Shown: in pieces, positions 1-7,919 of the stretch
How positions within the stretch are numbered: the first letter of the stretch is position 1
Layout of the letters: each line of letters opens with the position of its first letter
Assembly: GCA_020028535.1 (NCBI GenBank)
Contig: JAIBHM010000084.1
Coordinates: forward strand, 1-13,679
Length of the DNA: 13,679 nucleotides
Direction: 5' to 3'
From: Armatimonadota bacterium
GTDB lineage: Bacteria; Sysuimicrobiota; Sysuimicrobiia; Sysuimicrobiales; Kaftiobacteriaceae
The notes under the pieces: generated by a model
The model's input: the letters and a program-made list of their open reading frames with translations, nothing else
What the model was told of the DNA's origin: nothing
The model's database searches: none
Program-made: the position numbers and the translations under genes

Positions 1-1352
1 CCCTCCGCTTCGGATTCGTGGTTGGAGAGTTCCGAAGGGGTGGCGCCACGTTCCCGCAACCAGGTTGAGAGCTTCGGGCGAACAACAGTCTGATATCCCC
101 AATCATCAACGATGCGGGTGAAGAACGCGGGACGGTAGAGGCGGTCGCTGCCCGCGACGTTGTTAGCACGCAGGTGATGCGCGACGACAGCCTGGGTGAG
201 GCACGAACCCAGACTATTGGAGCACGTATTCCATCCTGCGTAGGCGACCACGCCTGCCATCTTGGGCTCGGCCAGCAGCCTCGTCACCAGAGCCCGGTCA
301 CCTCCGTTGGCAAAGCGCACATCGGCGAGGGCGACAATTCGCTCCTCTCCAGCCGCCCGACGGACCGCAGCAAGCATCGGCGCAATTGTCCGCTCATCAG
401 GGGTACCCGGCTGATCGACGGCCTCGCGCTGTCGGTCCTCAAAGTTATGCACCCAGAGGACGATCTCAGGCGCGCCGTCAGCAGACCGGCATCCGACGCT
501 TTGCAAATGCTCGAGAACAGTCTCGGATAACGATGTGGCTTCGTACAGCGGAATCTTGTCGGTGCTCTCCTGGAACGTGTACGTGACTTCGACTGTGGGG
601 GATTTACCGGACAGGTCGTTGAGCCAGCGCGCCAGCAGCCGCGCGTTGAGCTCGTCGGCGCCGCTGGTCAGCAAGGTGTTCGTCACCCCAGCGATGGCCG
701 CGTGCGTCTGGAGGGCTGCGCGTTCAAGTTGGGAAAGGCCCCTCGGCGACGTGTCGTCCTGACCGATCAGCACGTACCGAAAGGTACCCCGAACGGCGGC
801 GTTGATGAGGTCCGCATTGAGCCGCAGATGACGGCCCCGATGCCTGCGTACAGCGGTCCGCACAGGCTCGGGCAAATCAACCGCGCGAAGCACGGCTTCG
901 ATCGGCTCAGTGAGAGGCGGCAGCCTGCCCGAAGGGACCCGGAGTAACGCCTCCCCATACGTGGTCCAATATGGGGCGTCTTCATCAGTCGGTTGGACGG
1001 GTGTACGCGGAATGACCGCGGAGACATACGTCGGCACACGCGAGGCTGCCTCATAGAGGTGGTGCAGTCGTGGAGCAATCTCCTCGAACGATACCTCGCT
1101 CTTCCGTGAGGCGACGAGTCCGCCGAAGCATAGCATCTCAGCCGAGGCGATGAGCGCGTCGGCGCCCGCGGCGACATGCTGCCGCAGCCAGTCCCCCAGC
1201 CCGTCCACGTCGCCGGGGTGGTGGCGATCGCCGAGCAATCCCCGCTCCGGGACGCGCACGTCGACGCCCGCCGCGCGGGCGAGGCCGGCCACAAAATCGA
1301 GACAAACCGGCCGGTCGTCCAGCGGGATGAACAAGAGAACCGGATGCGCCAT
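1..1352 (-). CDS. DUF4127 family protein, C-terminus beyond the window edge
   Basis: An open frame of 450 codons runs from ATG at 1352 to the left edge without a stop; I checked codon by codon from the edge to about position 780, and the remainder reads as continuous homologous protein. The N-terminus carries PLDDRPV (residues 10-16), and AGWNTCSNSLG lies near residues 372-382; both are hallmarks I associate with DUF4127 (PF13552), whose members are roughly 500 residues, so about 50 residues are probably missing. No signal peptide or membrane segment is visible, so it is likely cytoplasmic. It starts one base after the stop of the MalG-type permease, indicating translational coupling and membership of the sugar-import operon. 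The biochemical function of DUF4127 is unknown to me; the context suggests a role in handling an imported amino sugar or glycoside. Family call is firm, role is inference. Confidence 0.85.
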   Translation of the reverse strand, partial: MAHPVLLFIPLDDRPVCLDFVAGLARAAGVDVRVPERGLLGDRHHPGDVDGLGDWLRQHVAAGADALIASAEMLCFGGLVASRKSEVSFEEIAPRLHHLYEAASRVPTYVSAVIPRTPVQPTDEDAPYWTTYGEALLRVPSGRLPPLTEPIEAVLRAVDLPEPVRTAVRRHRGRHLRLNADLINAAVRGTFRYVLIGQDDTSPRGLSQLERAALQTHAAIAGVTNTLLTSGADELNARLLARWLNDLSGKSPTVEVTYTFQESTDKIPLYEATSLSETVLEHLQSVGCRSADGAPEIVLWVHNFEDRQREAVDQPGTPDERTIAPMLAAVRRAAGEERIVALADVRFANGGDRALVTRLLAEPKMAGVVAYAGWNTCSNSLGSCLTQAVVAHHLRANNVAGSDRLYRPAFFTRIVDDWGYQTVVRPKLSTWLRERGATPSELSNHESEAE

Positions 1353-1353
1353 G

Positions 1354-2160
1354 TTAACGGATCGCCCCGGCCGTGATGCCGCGCATGAAGTACCGCTGTG
1401 TAAACAAGAACACGACGACGATCGGCAGCGTGGCAATGATCGTGCCGGCGGCGATGAAGCGCGTGTTGTGCGCGAACAAGCCGCGCAGGTACAGCAGGCC
1501 CGCCGCCAGCGGGTATTTGTCCGGCGTCTTCAGAATGATAATCGGCCACAGAAAGCTGTTCCAGAAAGCCACGAACTGGAAGATCGCCAGCGTGGCCAGG
1601 GCCGGCGCGATGAGGGGAAGCATGACGCGCCACCAGATCAGCAGGTCACCCGCCCCGTCCATGCGGGCAGCGTCCTCCAGCTCCTGCGGGATGGACAGGT
1701 AGGCCTGCCGGAGGAGGAAAATCCCGAAGATGCTCGCGATGCTGGGAAGATACACAGAGGCGTACGTATCGACCAGCCGCAAGCGCGTCATCGTCACGAA
1801 GTTCACGATCAGTCCAATATGCTCCGGCAGCATCAGGGTGGCGAGGATCGCGTAGAAGACCACGTTCTTGCCGCGGAATTGCATGCGGGCGAGTGGATAA
1901 GCGGCGAGCGAGCAGATGATCAGCGTCAGGCCGACCCCCACCACAGTGATATAGAGACTGTTCAGCACGTAGCGCGGCAGCGGCAGCGTCTCCCAGACGC
2001 CGATGTAATTCGCCGCGGAGACTCCTGTGAGCCGGAGATCGGGTGGGAACGAGAAGATGGGCCCCCGCGTGCGCAACGAGATGAGCAGTGTCCATAAGAA
2101 GGGGAACGTCGTGAAGACCGCGAGGGCCACGAGGAGGACGTACAAGGCCAGCTTGCGCAT
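1354..2160 (-). CDS. Carbohydrate ABC transporter permease, MalG/UgpE type
   Basis: Inner-membrane permease of a CUT1-type sugar ABC importer, pairing with the MalF-type subunit upstream. The 268 residues show about six hydrophobic segments (first at roughly 5-28). The cytoplasmic EAA loop at about 159-183 (LEDAARMDGAG, then RVMLPL) contacts the ATPase, and the C-terminus ITAGAIR matches the usual GLTAGAVK ending. The start ATG at 2160 shares its A with the TGA of the previous gene (TGATG), so translation is probably coupled; an in-frame TTG at 2163 directly before it is a less likely start. No ATP-binding subunit lies in the window, as is common for CUT1 systems that share an MsmK-like ATPase encoded elsewhere. 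Family certain; substrate inferred from GH20 and NagZ neighbours as an amino-sugar oligosaccharide. Confidence 0.93.
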   Translation of the reverse strand: MRKLALYVLLVALAVFTTFPFLWTLLISLRTRGPIFSFPPDLRLTGVSAANYIGVWETLPLPRYVLNSLYITVVGVGLTLIICSLAAYPLARMQFRGKNVVFYAILATLMLPEHIGLIVNFVTMTRLRLVDTYASVYLPSIASIFGIFLLRQAYLSIPQELEDAARMDGAGDLLIWWRVMLPLIAPALATLAIFQFVAFWNSFLWPIIILKTPDKYPLAAGLLYLRGLFAHNTRFIAAGTIIATLPIVVVFLFTQRYFMRGITAGAIR

Positions 2161-3032
2161 CAATAGTATTCCAACCCACCGCGGCGGAAGAACCGGAAGT
2201 TGATCACCGAGAAGACGAGGATGACGGCGGCGAGCACCATCGCCAGGGCGGCCGCGTACCCCATGTTCAGCTCCTGGAAGGCCTCGTCGAAGATGTACAT
2301 GAACATCGTGTACGTGCTGAAGAATGGGCCGCCGCGCGTCATCACGTAGATTTCCTCGAACACCTTCACCGCGGCCATCGTGGAGACCAGCGAAGCGAGC
2401 AGCACGTACGGCCGCAGCAGCGGCACGGTGATGTGCCAGAAGACGCGGGCGCGTGATGCCCCGTCGATCATGGCCGCCTCTTCATACTCCGTGGGGATCG
2501 ACTGCAATCCGGCGAGGTAGATCACCATGTACCAGCCGAGACCCTTCCATAGCGTCACGAACATGACCGCGTACAGCGTGAGCGTGGGGTGGCTCAGCCA
2601 GGAGATGGGACGGTCGATCACCGCCAGGCTGCGCAGCACCCAGTTCACCACGCCCTGTTGATCGTACATCCAGGTCCACATGATGCCGACCACCGGCCAC
2701 GACGTGATGACGGGAATGTAGTAGGCGGCGCGAAACAGGCCGATGGCGCGCAGCCGGCGGTTCACCAACACCGCCAGCAGGATCGAGCACAACTGGATGA
2801 CGGGGACCACCAGCACGTATTTCGCAGAATTGGTGAGCGCGATCCAGAAGTATCGGTCTCCCAGCAGCTTCTGGAACTGGCCCAACCCGACGTAGCGCGG
2901 CGGGTTGATGATGTCGTACTCAAAGAGGCTGAGGACGGTCCCGAACAGCACCGGGTAGAAGGTGAAAACCGCGAGCAGTGAGAGCGCGGGCAGCAGGAAG
3001 AGGTAGGCGATCAGGGTGGTGCGTCGCTTCAC
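2160..3032 (-). CDS. Carbohydrate ABC transporter permease, MalF/UgpA type
   Basis: Membrane subunit of the same sugar importer. From GTG at 3032 the protein is 290 residues, the normal length for UgpA-like subunits. It begins with KRRTT and a first membrane helix at about 8-33, and has further helices and an EAA loop at about 183-206 (YEEAAMIDGAS, then ITVPLL). The frame stays open to 3191, but that would add some 50 residues unlike any permease and lie on top of the GH20 gene, so I reject the longer start. GTG 3032 overlaps the GH20 stop as GTGA; GTG at 3038 is a second possibility adding two residues. No clear Shine-Dalgarno is visible, consistent with coupled translation. The intact EAA motif suggests a functional subunit. 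Confidence 0.92.
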   Translation of the reverse strand: MKRRTTLIAYLFLLPALSLLAVFTFYPVLFGTVLSLFEYDIINPPRYVGLGQFQKLLGDRYFWIALTNSAKYVLVVPVIQLCSILLAVLVNRRLRAIGLFRAAYYIPVITSWPVVGIMWTWMYDQQGVVNWVLRSLAVIDRPISWLSHPTLTLYAVMFVTLWKGLGWYMVIYLAGLQSIPTEYEEAAMIDGASRARVFWHITVPLLRPYVLLASLVSTMAAVKVFEEIYVMTRGGPFFSTYTMFMYIFDEAFQELNMGYAAALAMVLAAVILVFSVINFRFFRRGGLEYY

Positions 3033-5248
3033 GGACACCGGTCCAGGGCCGTAATGGCGAATACGGCCGGACTCGCGCGCCCGCCGGTGCTGGCCAGCTC
3101 GATCGACTGAATAGCCGTGGCCGGTTCGGGGTTCATCCAGCGCAGCGCCTGCAGGTGCACGTCCACTCCAGCCTTGGTCCGGCCCGTCCACGCCATTTCC
3201 TGTTCAATCGAAGGGATTCCTCTCTCCGCGTCCCAGAGCCAGCTGCTGATGTTTCGTCCGAATGTCAGGTCGATGCCGATGCGGCGTCCGCCGGCAAGCG
3301 TGATCGTGTAGCTGCCCACCACGTCGCCGAAGTTGAGGGCGCGGTCCAGGGACGTGTGCAGGAAGACAAGACACGCAGCCCTTCCGCGCCAGCGCATGGT
3401 GACACGCCTCGGCATCTTGGCGGCGACATCGCGCTCACCCCTCAGCATGACAATGCTCTTCCCCTCGTGGCGCTGTGGATCGAGCACCTCGAAGAGGATC
3501 CCGCCGAAACGGTGCCGCCCGGAGACCAGGGCCCGCAGGTCCGTATCCGAACCCTTGCCCAACCAGCCCGTCCCATCATCGTCGACATGCCGCTGCGTGG
3601 CGACGCCTGAGAGATCCAGCAGGGTCCCGGGAATCCTTCCGGGCGAAGACGCGCCGAACGTCCAGGCATCGGCAAAGCGCCGGGCCAGCTCTGCTTCAGG
3701 CGGCGCGCGATCGGGGGCCGGACGGTCCGCGGTCCAGAAGTAGTTTGCCGCGGTGAGATAAGTGTAGAGCTGGCGGTAGGCCCGGGTGAGAGCCGCGCGG
3801 TTCTGGAAGTGGCCGGTCCAGGTCGTCCGCACCATCCCCAGAACCCCGGCCGCGTTGGCCGCCCGGCTCATGTAGTGGTTGTTGTGCAGCCGGTACCACG
3901 TGGCGCCGATGACCGGGAACCCGCTCCGTCGGAAGTAGGCGAGCTCCGGATATTCACGGACGTCCTCGTACTTCCAGGGCACGATCACCATATTCCGAGG
4001 CAGGTCCTTGAACAGAGGCTCGGCCTCCGCCTCCTGACGCCGCTCCCAGAGGACGTCGCCCCATACCATCGGCCGCACACCCAGCGGCTGAATGAACTTT
4101 GAGAGCGTGATGATGTCCTGAAGATACAGATCCATGTCATAGCGCACGCCGCCGGGACCCCGCACCTCGTCGTGCCCGAGATGCATGTAGTCGGGACGGA
4201 AGAGGTCGACGGCTTCCCTCAAGATGGGGAGGATGAGCGCGTCGTTGAGATTCGTCGCGGTTCCGTCCAGCGTGATGGAGCGCACCGGATCATACACCGC
4301 GGGGAATACGCCGCGCGAGCGATCGCACGTGACCTGCGTCCCACCGGCCCCGCGTAGACGTTTCGGGATGTAGGCAATCTGCTGGCAGGTCGCCGGATCG
4401 CTCAGCCCCGCGAAGACCCATTCACTGTGCCCAAGAGTGGCGATGAGCGGAATGACTCTGATGTGGTGCTCGCGCGCCACCTCGAGGAGGCGCTTCACCT
4501 GCTCTTTGGTCGCGCCCCGGGCATCCGGACTCCAGAACGGCCGTCCGCTTTCCCACTGTACGTGCTCGGCCTCGACGATCAACGTGTTGAACTTATACGG
4601 TGCCAGGATGCGGTCGATCAGCGCGGAGTGAAACTCACCGGAGGCGCTGTCGAGCAGCACATGCACCGCGCGCATGGAATGGTCCGGCCAGTCGCGGATG
4701 GTCACCTCGCGCGCCACGGCCTGGCTGCCGCTTGGGCGCAGCAGCTGGCGAACCGTCTGCACGCCGTGGAACGTGCCGCGGCGGTCCGCACCCGCGACGG
4801 CGATATTGGTCGAGGTCACCCATATCATGTACTCCTCGGGACGTGAGAGCCGCGGTGTCGCTACCAGCCCGAGTTGTTCAAAGTGCGGATTCGAGGCGTG
4901 CTCCCCGATCAGGATGTGGCCAGAGGGATTCGCGATCTCCCCCGCCCGGACGATTCGCAGCTCCGTCCCGTACCGCGCGCGCAGCTCCTCGTTCAATTCC
5001 CTCGCCGCATAGAGATCTTCGTCCGTCGCGCTGTTGCCGACGACAATGCGCGTCGTCGACTTCATCCCAAAGGAGCCATCCCCCCACTTCACTTCCTTGG
5101 GAACCGGAAGAAGACCAAGGGCGGGCGGTACGGGAGAAAATGCGTCGGGTACTGAGCGGCCGGCGGCGGCTCCAAGCACCAGAGCGTGCCAGGGGGCCGC
5201 CAGCACAGCCAGCAACAGCAGGATCGTGAAGCGTCTAAAGGCGGGCAT
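3029..5248 (-). CDS. Secreted glycoside hydrolase family 20 protein (beta-N-acetylhexosaminidase-like)
   Basis: GH20 enzymes remove terminal beta-linked GlcNAc or GalNAc by substrate-assisted catalysis. The 739-residue protein has an N-terminal signal segment (about 1-29, no lipobox Cys). A GH20b-type domain follows at about 45-185 (LLPVPKEVKWGDGSF; GTFHGVQTVRQLL at 158-170). The TIM barrel is at about 190-510, with the catalytic pair D360-E361 in HLGHDEV, where the family consensus is HxGGDE; later tryptophans (W396, W400, W425) could line the pocket. The last 190 or so residues form a region I cannot assign, possibly an accessory beta domain. It overlaps the binding-protein gene by 14 bases and the permease by 4, so an exported hydrolase sits inside the transporter operon, presumably releasing the imported sugar. 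SD GGGAG precedes ATG 5248. The second Gly-to-His change next to D360 may alter specificity. Confidence 0.85.
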   Translation of the reverse strand: MPAFRRFTILLLLAVLAAPWHALVLGAAAGRSVPDAFSPVPPALGLLPVPKEVKWGDGSFGMKSTTRIVVGNSATDEDLYAARELNEELRARYGTELRIVRAGEIANPSGHILIGEHASNPHFEQLGLVATPRLSRPEEYMIWVTSTNIAVAGADRRGTFHGVQTVRQLLRPSGSQAVAREVTIRDWPDHSMRAVHVLLDSASGEFHSALIDRILAPYKFNTLIVEAEHVQWESGRPFWSPDARGATKEQVKRLLEVAREHHIRVIPLIATLGHSEWVFAGLSDPATCQQIAYIPKRLRGAGGTQVTCDRSRGVFPAVYDPVRSITLDGTATNLNDALILPILREAVDLFRPDYMHLGHDEVRGPGGVRYDMDLYLQDIITLSKFIQPLGVRPMVWGDVLWERRQEAEAEPLFKDLPRNMVIVPWKYEDVREYPELAYFRRSGFPVIGATWYRLHNNHYMSRAANAAGVLGMVRTTWTGHFQNRAALTRAYRQLYTYLTAANYFWTADRPAPDRAPPEAELARRFADAWTFGASSPGRIPGTLLDLSGVATQRHVDDDGTGWLGKGSDTDLRALVSGRHRFGGILFEVLDPQRHEGKSIVMLRGERDVAAKMPRRVTMRWRGRAACLVFLHTSLDRALNFGDVVGSYTITLAGGRRIGIDLTFGRNISSWLWDAERGIPSIEQEMAWTGRTKAGVDVHLQALRWMNPEPATAIQSIELASTGGRASPAVFAITALDRCP

Positions 5249-6494
5249 TCCACTCCCGGACGGCCCAGTCCAGCGCTTCCTTGGGACTCATCTTCCCAAA
5301 GAATGCGCTCTCCACGGCCTCCCGGAAGATCTTGTACAATTCGCTCTGGTTCGATACCACTACGGTCAGGTCACGCCCGAACTTCAGCTCATCCGCGGCA
5401 ATCGACCGCGCCTTCCACTCCGGTCCGGCGCCCTTCTGCTTGAAGAATGGATCGGCGGCGGCCTTTTTGGTTGAGGGGAAGATTACCGTTCCAGGCAGTT
5501 TGGCGAACTCCAGCTGATTCTCATCGTTCGTGACATAGAGCGCAAACTTCACGGCCTCCTGCTGATGCTTGCTGGCCCTGGGCACCGTCAGCGCCATCAG
5601 GCCGGCGTGGATCACTTTCCCCCTGCCCATCGGATAGGGCGCCACGAACGTCTTCGCATAGATCTCAGGGTTGCTCTCCTTGATCCGAAGCAGGAACTGC
5701 GGCCCCACCAGCAACATGCCCAGCTGACCGGCGCTGTAGCGCTCCACGGCGCCGGTGAAGCCGCGGCGCAGGGTGTCGTCGGGGAAGTAGTCCTTCTTGA
5801 AGAGATCGACGTACCTCTCCAGGTAGGCGACGTGCGCGGGCGAGTTGAAGACGGCGCGCTTGCCGTCCTCGCTCAGCATCGGCAGCCCGTTCTCGCGGAA
5901 GCGGTGCATCAGGCGCGTCCCGTCAATAAGCGGCATGAAGCCGTAGTCCTTCGTGCGGTCCTTGATCAGCCTGGCGGCCTCGATCATCTCGTCTTCGCTC
6001 TCAGGCGGGTTGAGCGCGTCGAGACCGGCCTTCTTGAAGAGATCGCTGTTAAAAAAGAGCACAGGAGGCGCGATATACCAGGGGATCCCGTAACTACGGC
6101 CGCGGAAGCGCCCACCGGCCCACAGGCCGTCAAAGTACTTTGCCCGCTCGGCAGCGGGGACCGCCGCATCCAGATCCAGCAGCGCGCCTTTTTCAGCGAT
6201 GCGCACGGTGAACTCGACGTTGAGGTTCACGACGTCGGGTGGCACGCCGCCGGCGATCGCCGCCAGCAGCTTCTGCTCGATCGCCTGCATCTGCACGTCC
6301 ACCCACTTGATCTGCACACCGGGATTGGCCCGCTGATAGTCGCTGATCATGCGGTTCACGTAGTCGGTGAAAAACGGCTGCAGCGAGATGGTCCAAAATT
6401 CCAGCGTGGTCTGCGGTCCCGCGGCCCCGGTCACTGTCATCATCAGGACCAGCGCGACGGTGGCAATGGCAGCTCGTATCGGCCACGAAGTCAT
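5235..6494 (-). CDS. Extracellular sugar-binding protein of ABC importer (SBP family 1)
   Basis: Captures the sugar outside the cytoplasmic membrane and delivers it to the two permeases. The 419-residue protein has a signal peptide of about 25 residues ending near TGAAG, with no lipobox cysteine, so it is probably a free periplasmic protein. The mature part opens with TTLEFWTIS and continues YQRANPGVQIKWVDV, the typical start of a type 1 solute-binding protein; GGVPPDVVNLN, FNSDLFKKAGLD and the C-terminal helix KEALDWAVREWNARL also fit. The start is ATG 6494, preceded by a strong SD (GGAGG with a 7-base spacer); an overlapping ATG at 6498 is in the wrong frame. It is the first gene of the minus-strand operon and diverges from the SIS gene across 123 bases. 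Confidence 0.93.
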   Translation of the reverse strand: MTSWPIRAAIATVALVLMMTVTGAAGPQTTLEFWTISLQPFFTDYVNRMISDYQRANPGVQIKWVDVQMQAIEQKLLAAIAGGVPPDVVNLNVEFTVRIAEKGALLDLDAAVPAAERAKYFDGLWAGGRFRGRSYGIPWYIAPPVLFFNSDLFKKAGLDALNPPESEDEMIEAARLIKDRTKDYGFMPLIDGTRLMHRFRENGLPMLSEDGKRAVFNSPAHVAYLERYVDLFKKDYFPDDTLRRGFTGAVERYSAGQLGMLLVGPQFLLRIKESNPEIYAKTFVAPYPMGRGKVIHAGLMALTVPRASKHQQEAVKFALYVTNDENQLEFAKLPGTVIFPSTKKAAADPFFKQKGAGPEWKARSIAADELKFGRDLTVVVSNQSELYKIFREAVESAFFGKMSPKEALDWAVREWNARL

Positions 6495-6537
6495 ACATGT
6501 TCCTCCATACCCATCACACGCGCCTTCTCCTCATTAC

Positions 6538-6554
6538 GAAGAGTACCTCTCTTC
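6538..6554. promoter_or_regulatory. Candidate operator: perfect 6-bp inverted repeat
   Basis: GAAGAG, five bases, then CTCTTC lies in the gap between the divergent binding-protein and SIS genes. It overlaps the -10 and spacer of the promoter I propose for the minus-strand operon, where a repressor would act. No regulator gene is in the window, so the binding protein is unknown. Six-base arms can arise by chance; confidence is modest. Confidence 0.35.
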
Positions 6555-6568
6555 CGTTCTCACGTCAC
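6540..6568 (-). promoter_or_regulatory. Candidate sigma70-type promoter for the sugar-import operon
   Basis: On the minus strand GTGACG (6568-6563) is followed after exactly 17 bases by TACTCT (6545-6540). The -35 matches consensus at 4 of 6 positions, the -10 at 3 of 6. Transcription would start near 6533, giving a leader of about 38 bases to ATG 6494. The spacing is ideal but the hexamers are weak. Confidence 0.3.
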
Positions 6569-6617
6569 CATGGAGAGGGGAAGGCCGGAACCGCCTGCTC
6601 GGTGAAGGAAAGCCGCT

Positions 6618-7919
6618 GTGAAAGGTCAGCGCACCATCGCGGAGATCCGCGAGCAGCCCGAGGTGCTGGCGCGCGTCCTCGATGCCGAACGCCGCCCCGT
6701 CGAGCGGCTGGCCCGCCACCTGCGCCGGCGCCATCCCCCTGCGGTCATCCTGACGGCGCGAGGCTCTTCCGACAACGCCGCGTTGTACGGACACTATCTC
6801 TTTGAAACACTGCTGGGCGTTCCGGCCGGCCTGGCGTCGCCTTCTGTCGTAACCCTCTACGGCGCGAAACCGCGTGTGCGCGGCGCGCTGGTGATCGGTC
6901 TTTCCCAGTCCGGACGGTCCCCGGACATCGTGGAATATGTCGCCACGGCCCGAGCCGCGGGCGCATTCACCATCGCCATCACCAACGACGGGTCCTCGCC
7001 GTTGGCGAGGGCTGCCCACACGACGCTGCTGCTGCACGCCGGCCCCGAGCGCAGCGTGGCCGCGACGAAAACCTACACGGCTCAACTGGCGTTGCTCAGC
7101 CTGCTCGTCGGGGAGATCGCGGGAGAGCGACGTTTCGTTGAACGGCACCGCTCCCTGCCGGATCTGGTGGAGACAGCGCTCAACGAGGAATCCAACGTGA
7201 GGAAGGTGGCTCACCGGTATCAGAGGATGGTACGCTGCATCGTGACCTCCCGAGGGTACAACTTCGGAACCGCCCGGGAGGCCGCGTTGAAGTTGAAGGA
7301 GACTGCGTACATCGCCGCGGAAGCGCTCTCGTCCGCCGACCTCCTGCACGGGCCGATTGCCGTGGTGGAACGTCGCTTCCCGGTCATTGTGATCGCGCCC
7401 CCGGGCCGGGTGCGCGCGCACCTGAGCTCTGTGATCAGGCGGCTATCCTCTCGCGGGGCCGAGCCGATCGTGGTCTCCCCAGGACGATCTGCGCTGCGCG
7501 TTCCGGACAGAATTGACGAGCGGCTGACGCCGCACGTCTACATATCTGCGTGGCTAGGCGGCGTGTCCTCGAGGATACAGCGGAGGAAGGGCGACAGGAA
7601 GGCGTCCGCGGGCCTCCAGGCGTCCGCTAAGGACTTTCGCCGCAGCGCGCATGCTGGCCGGATCAGGGCCATACGCCGCCAGGTAGGCATCGACCATCTG
7701 AAAGCGCAGGAGCTCGTAGGGATTCCCGGCGCCGACGACGACCAAACGCTCCCCGAATCGCGCGTGCAACGCCTGGATGATCTCGACACTCAGGTACGAG
7801 CGCCAGGAGAGGCTCGCGACGACGACGTTGTCCCAGGATCCTTCCAGCACTTCGCGGGCCCCGGCGGCAATCGTTACATCCGGCAGCATGTCCGACAGTT
7901 CGGCGCCCAGGCGGGGTGA
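6618..7919 (+). CDS. SIS-domain sugar-phosphate protein (GlmS/NagB-II type), C-terminal tail missing
   Basis: Double-SIS protein like the isomerase half of GlmS without the glutaminase domain; such proteins (NagB-II, AgaS) deaminate or isomerise amino-sugar phosphates. From GTG 6618 (AAGGAAAG upstream) the motifs are ARGSSDNA (47-54), GLSQSGRSPD (94-103), VAATKTYTAQ (147-156), and EAALKLKETAYIAAEAL (221-237) followed by LLHGP (242-246), which keep the usual Glu and His. Homology ends near residue 309 (ERLTPHVYI, about 7544). The family normally continues some 30-40 residues to a tail such as NLAKSVTVE holding the catalytic lysine of GlmS. Instead the frame runs on to 7919 antisense to the last 366 bases of nagZ, giving about 125 residues without family resemblance. 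It may be a truncated or inactive enzyme, or an assembly junction. Divergent from the binding-protein operon. Confidence 0.75.
   Translation: MKGQRTIAEIREQPEVLARVLDAERRPVERLARHLRRRHPPAVILTARGSSDNAALYGHYLFETLLGVPAGLASPSVVTLYGAKPRVRGALVIGLSQSGRSPDIVEYVATARAAGAFTIAITNDGSSPLARAAHTTLLLHAGPERSVAATKTYTAQLALLSLLVGEIAGERRFVERHRSLPDLVETALNEESNVRKVAHRYQRMVRCIVTSRGYNFGTAREAALKLKETAYIAAEALSSADLLHGPIAVVERRFPVIVIAPPGRVRAHLSSVIRRLSSRGAEPIVVSPGRSALRVPDRIDERLTPHVYISAWLGGVSSRIQRRKGDRKASAGLQASAKDFRRSAHAGRIRAIRRQVGIDHLKAQELVGIPGADDDQTLPESRVQRLDDLDTQVRAPGEARDDDVVPGSFQHFAGPGGNRYIRQHVRQFGAQAG

Noticed and set aside
1150..2097. 315-codon plus-strand frame
   Set aside because: Antisense to the MalG-type permease and DUF4127 gene; low-complexity charged composition typical of a shadow.
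3033..3191. Longer N-terminus of the MalF-type permease
   Set aside because: The extra residues are Gly/Arg/Pro-rich, overlap the GH20 coding region and precede the normal first membrane helix.
5565..6605. 346-codon plus-strand frame
   Set aside because: Entirely antisense to the sugar-binding protein gene, rich in His, Arg and Gln as expected of a GC-rich shadow frame, and without a recognisable domain.
6534..7421. 295-codon minus-strand frame opposite the SIS gene
   Set aside because: The SIS frame carries all the conserved motifs; this one has none and reads as Arg/Gly/His-rich shadow.
7545..7919. The 125-residue extension of the SIS protein as a novel fused domain
   Set aside because: It is the exact antisense of the nagZ C-terminal domain, which is itself well conserved, so readthrough past a breakpoint is simpler.
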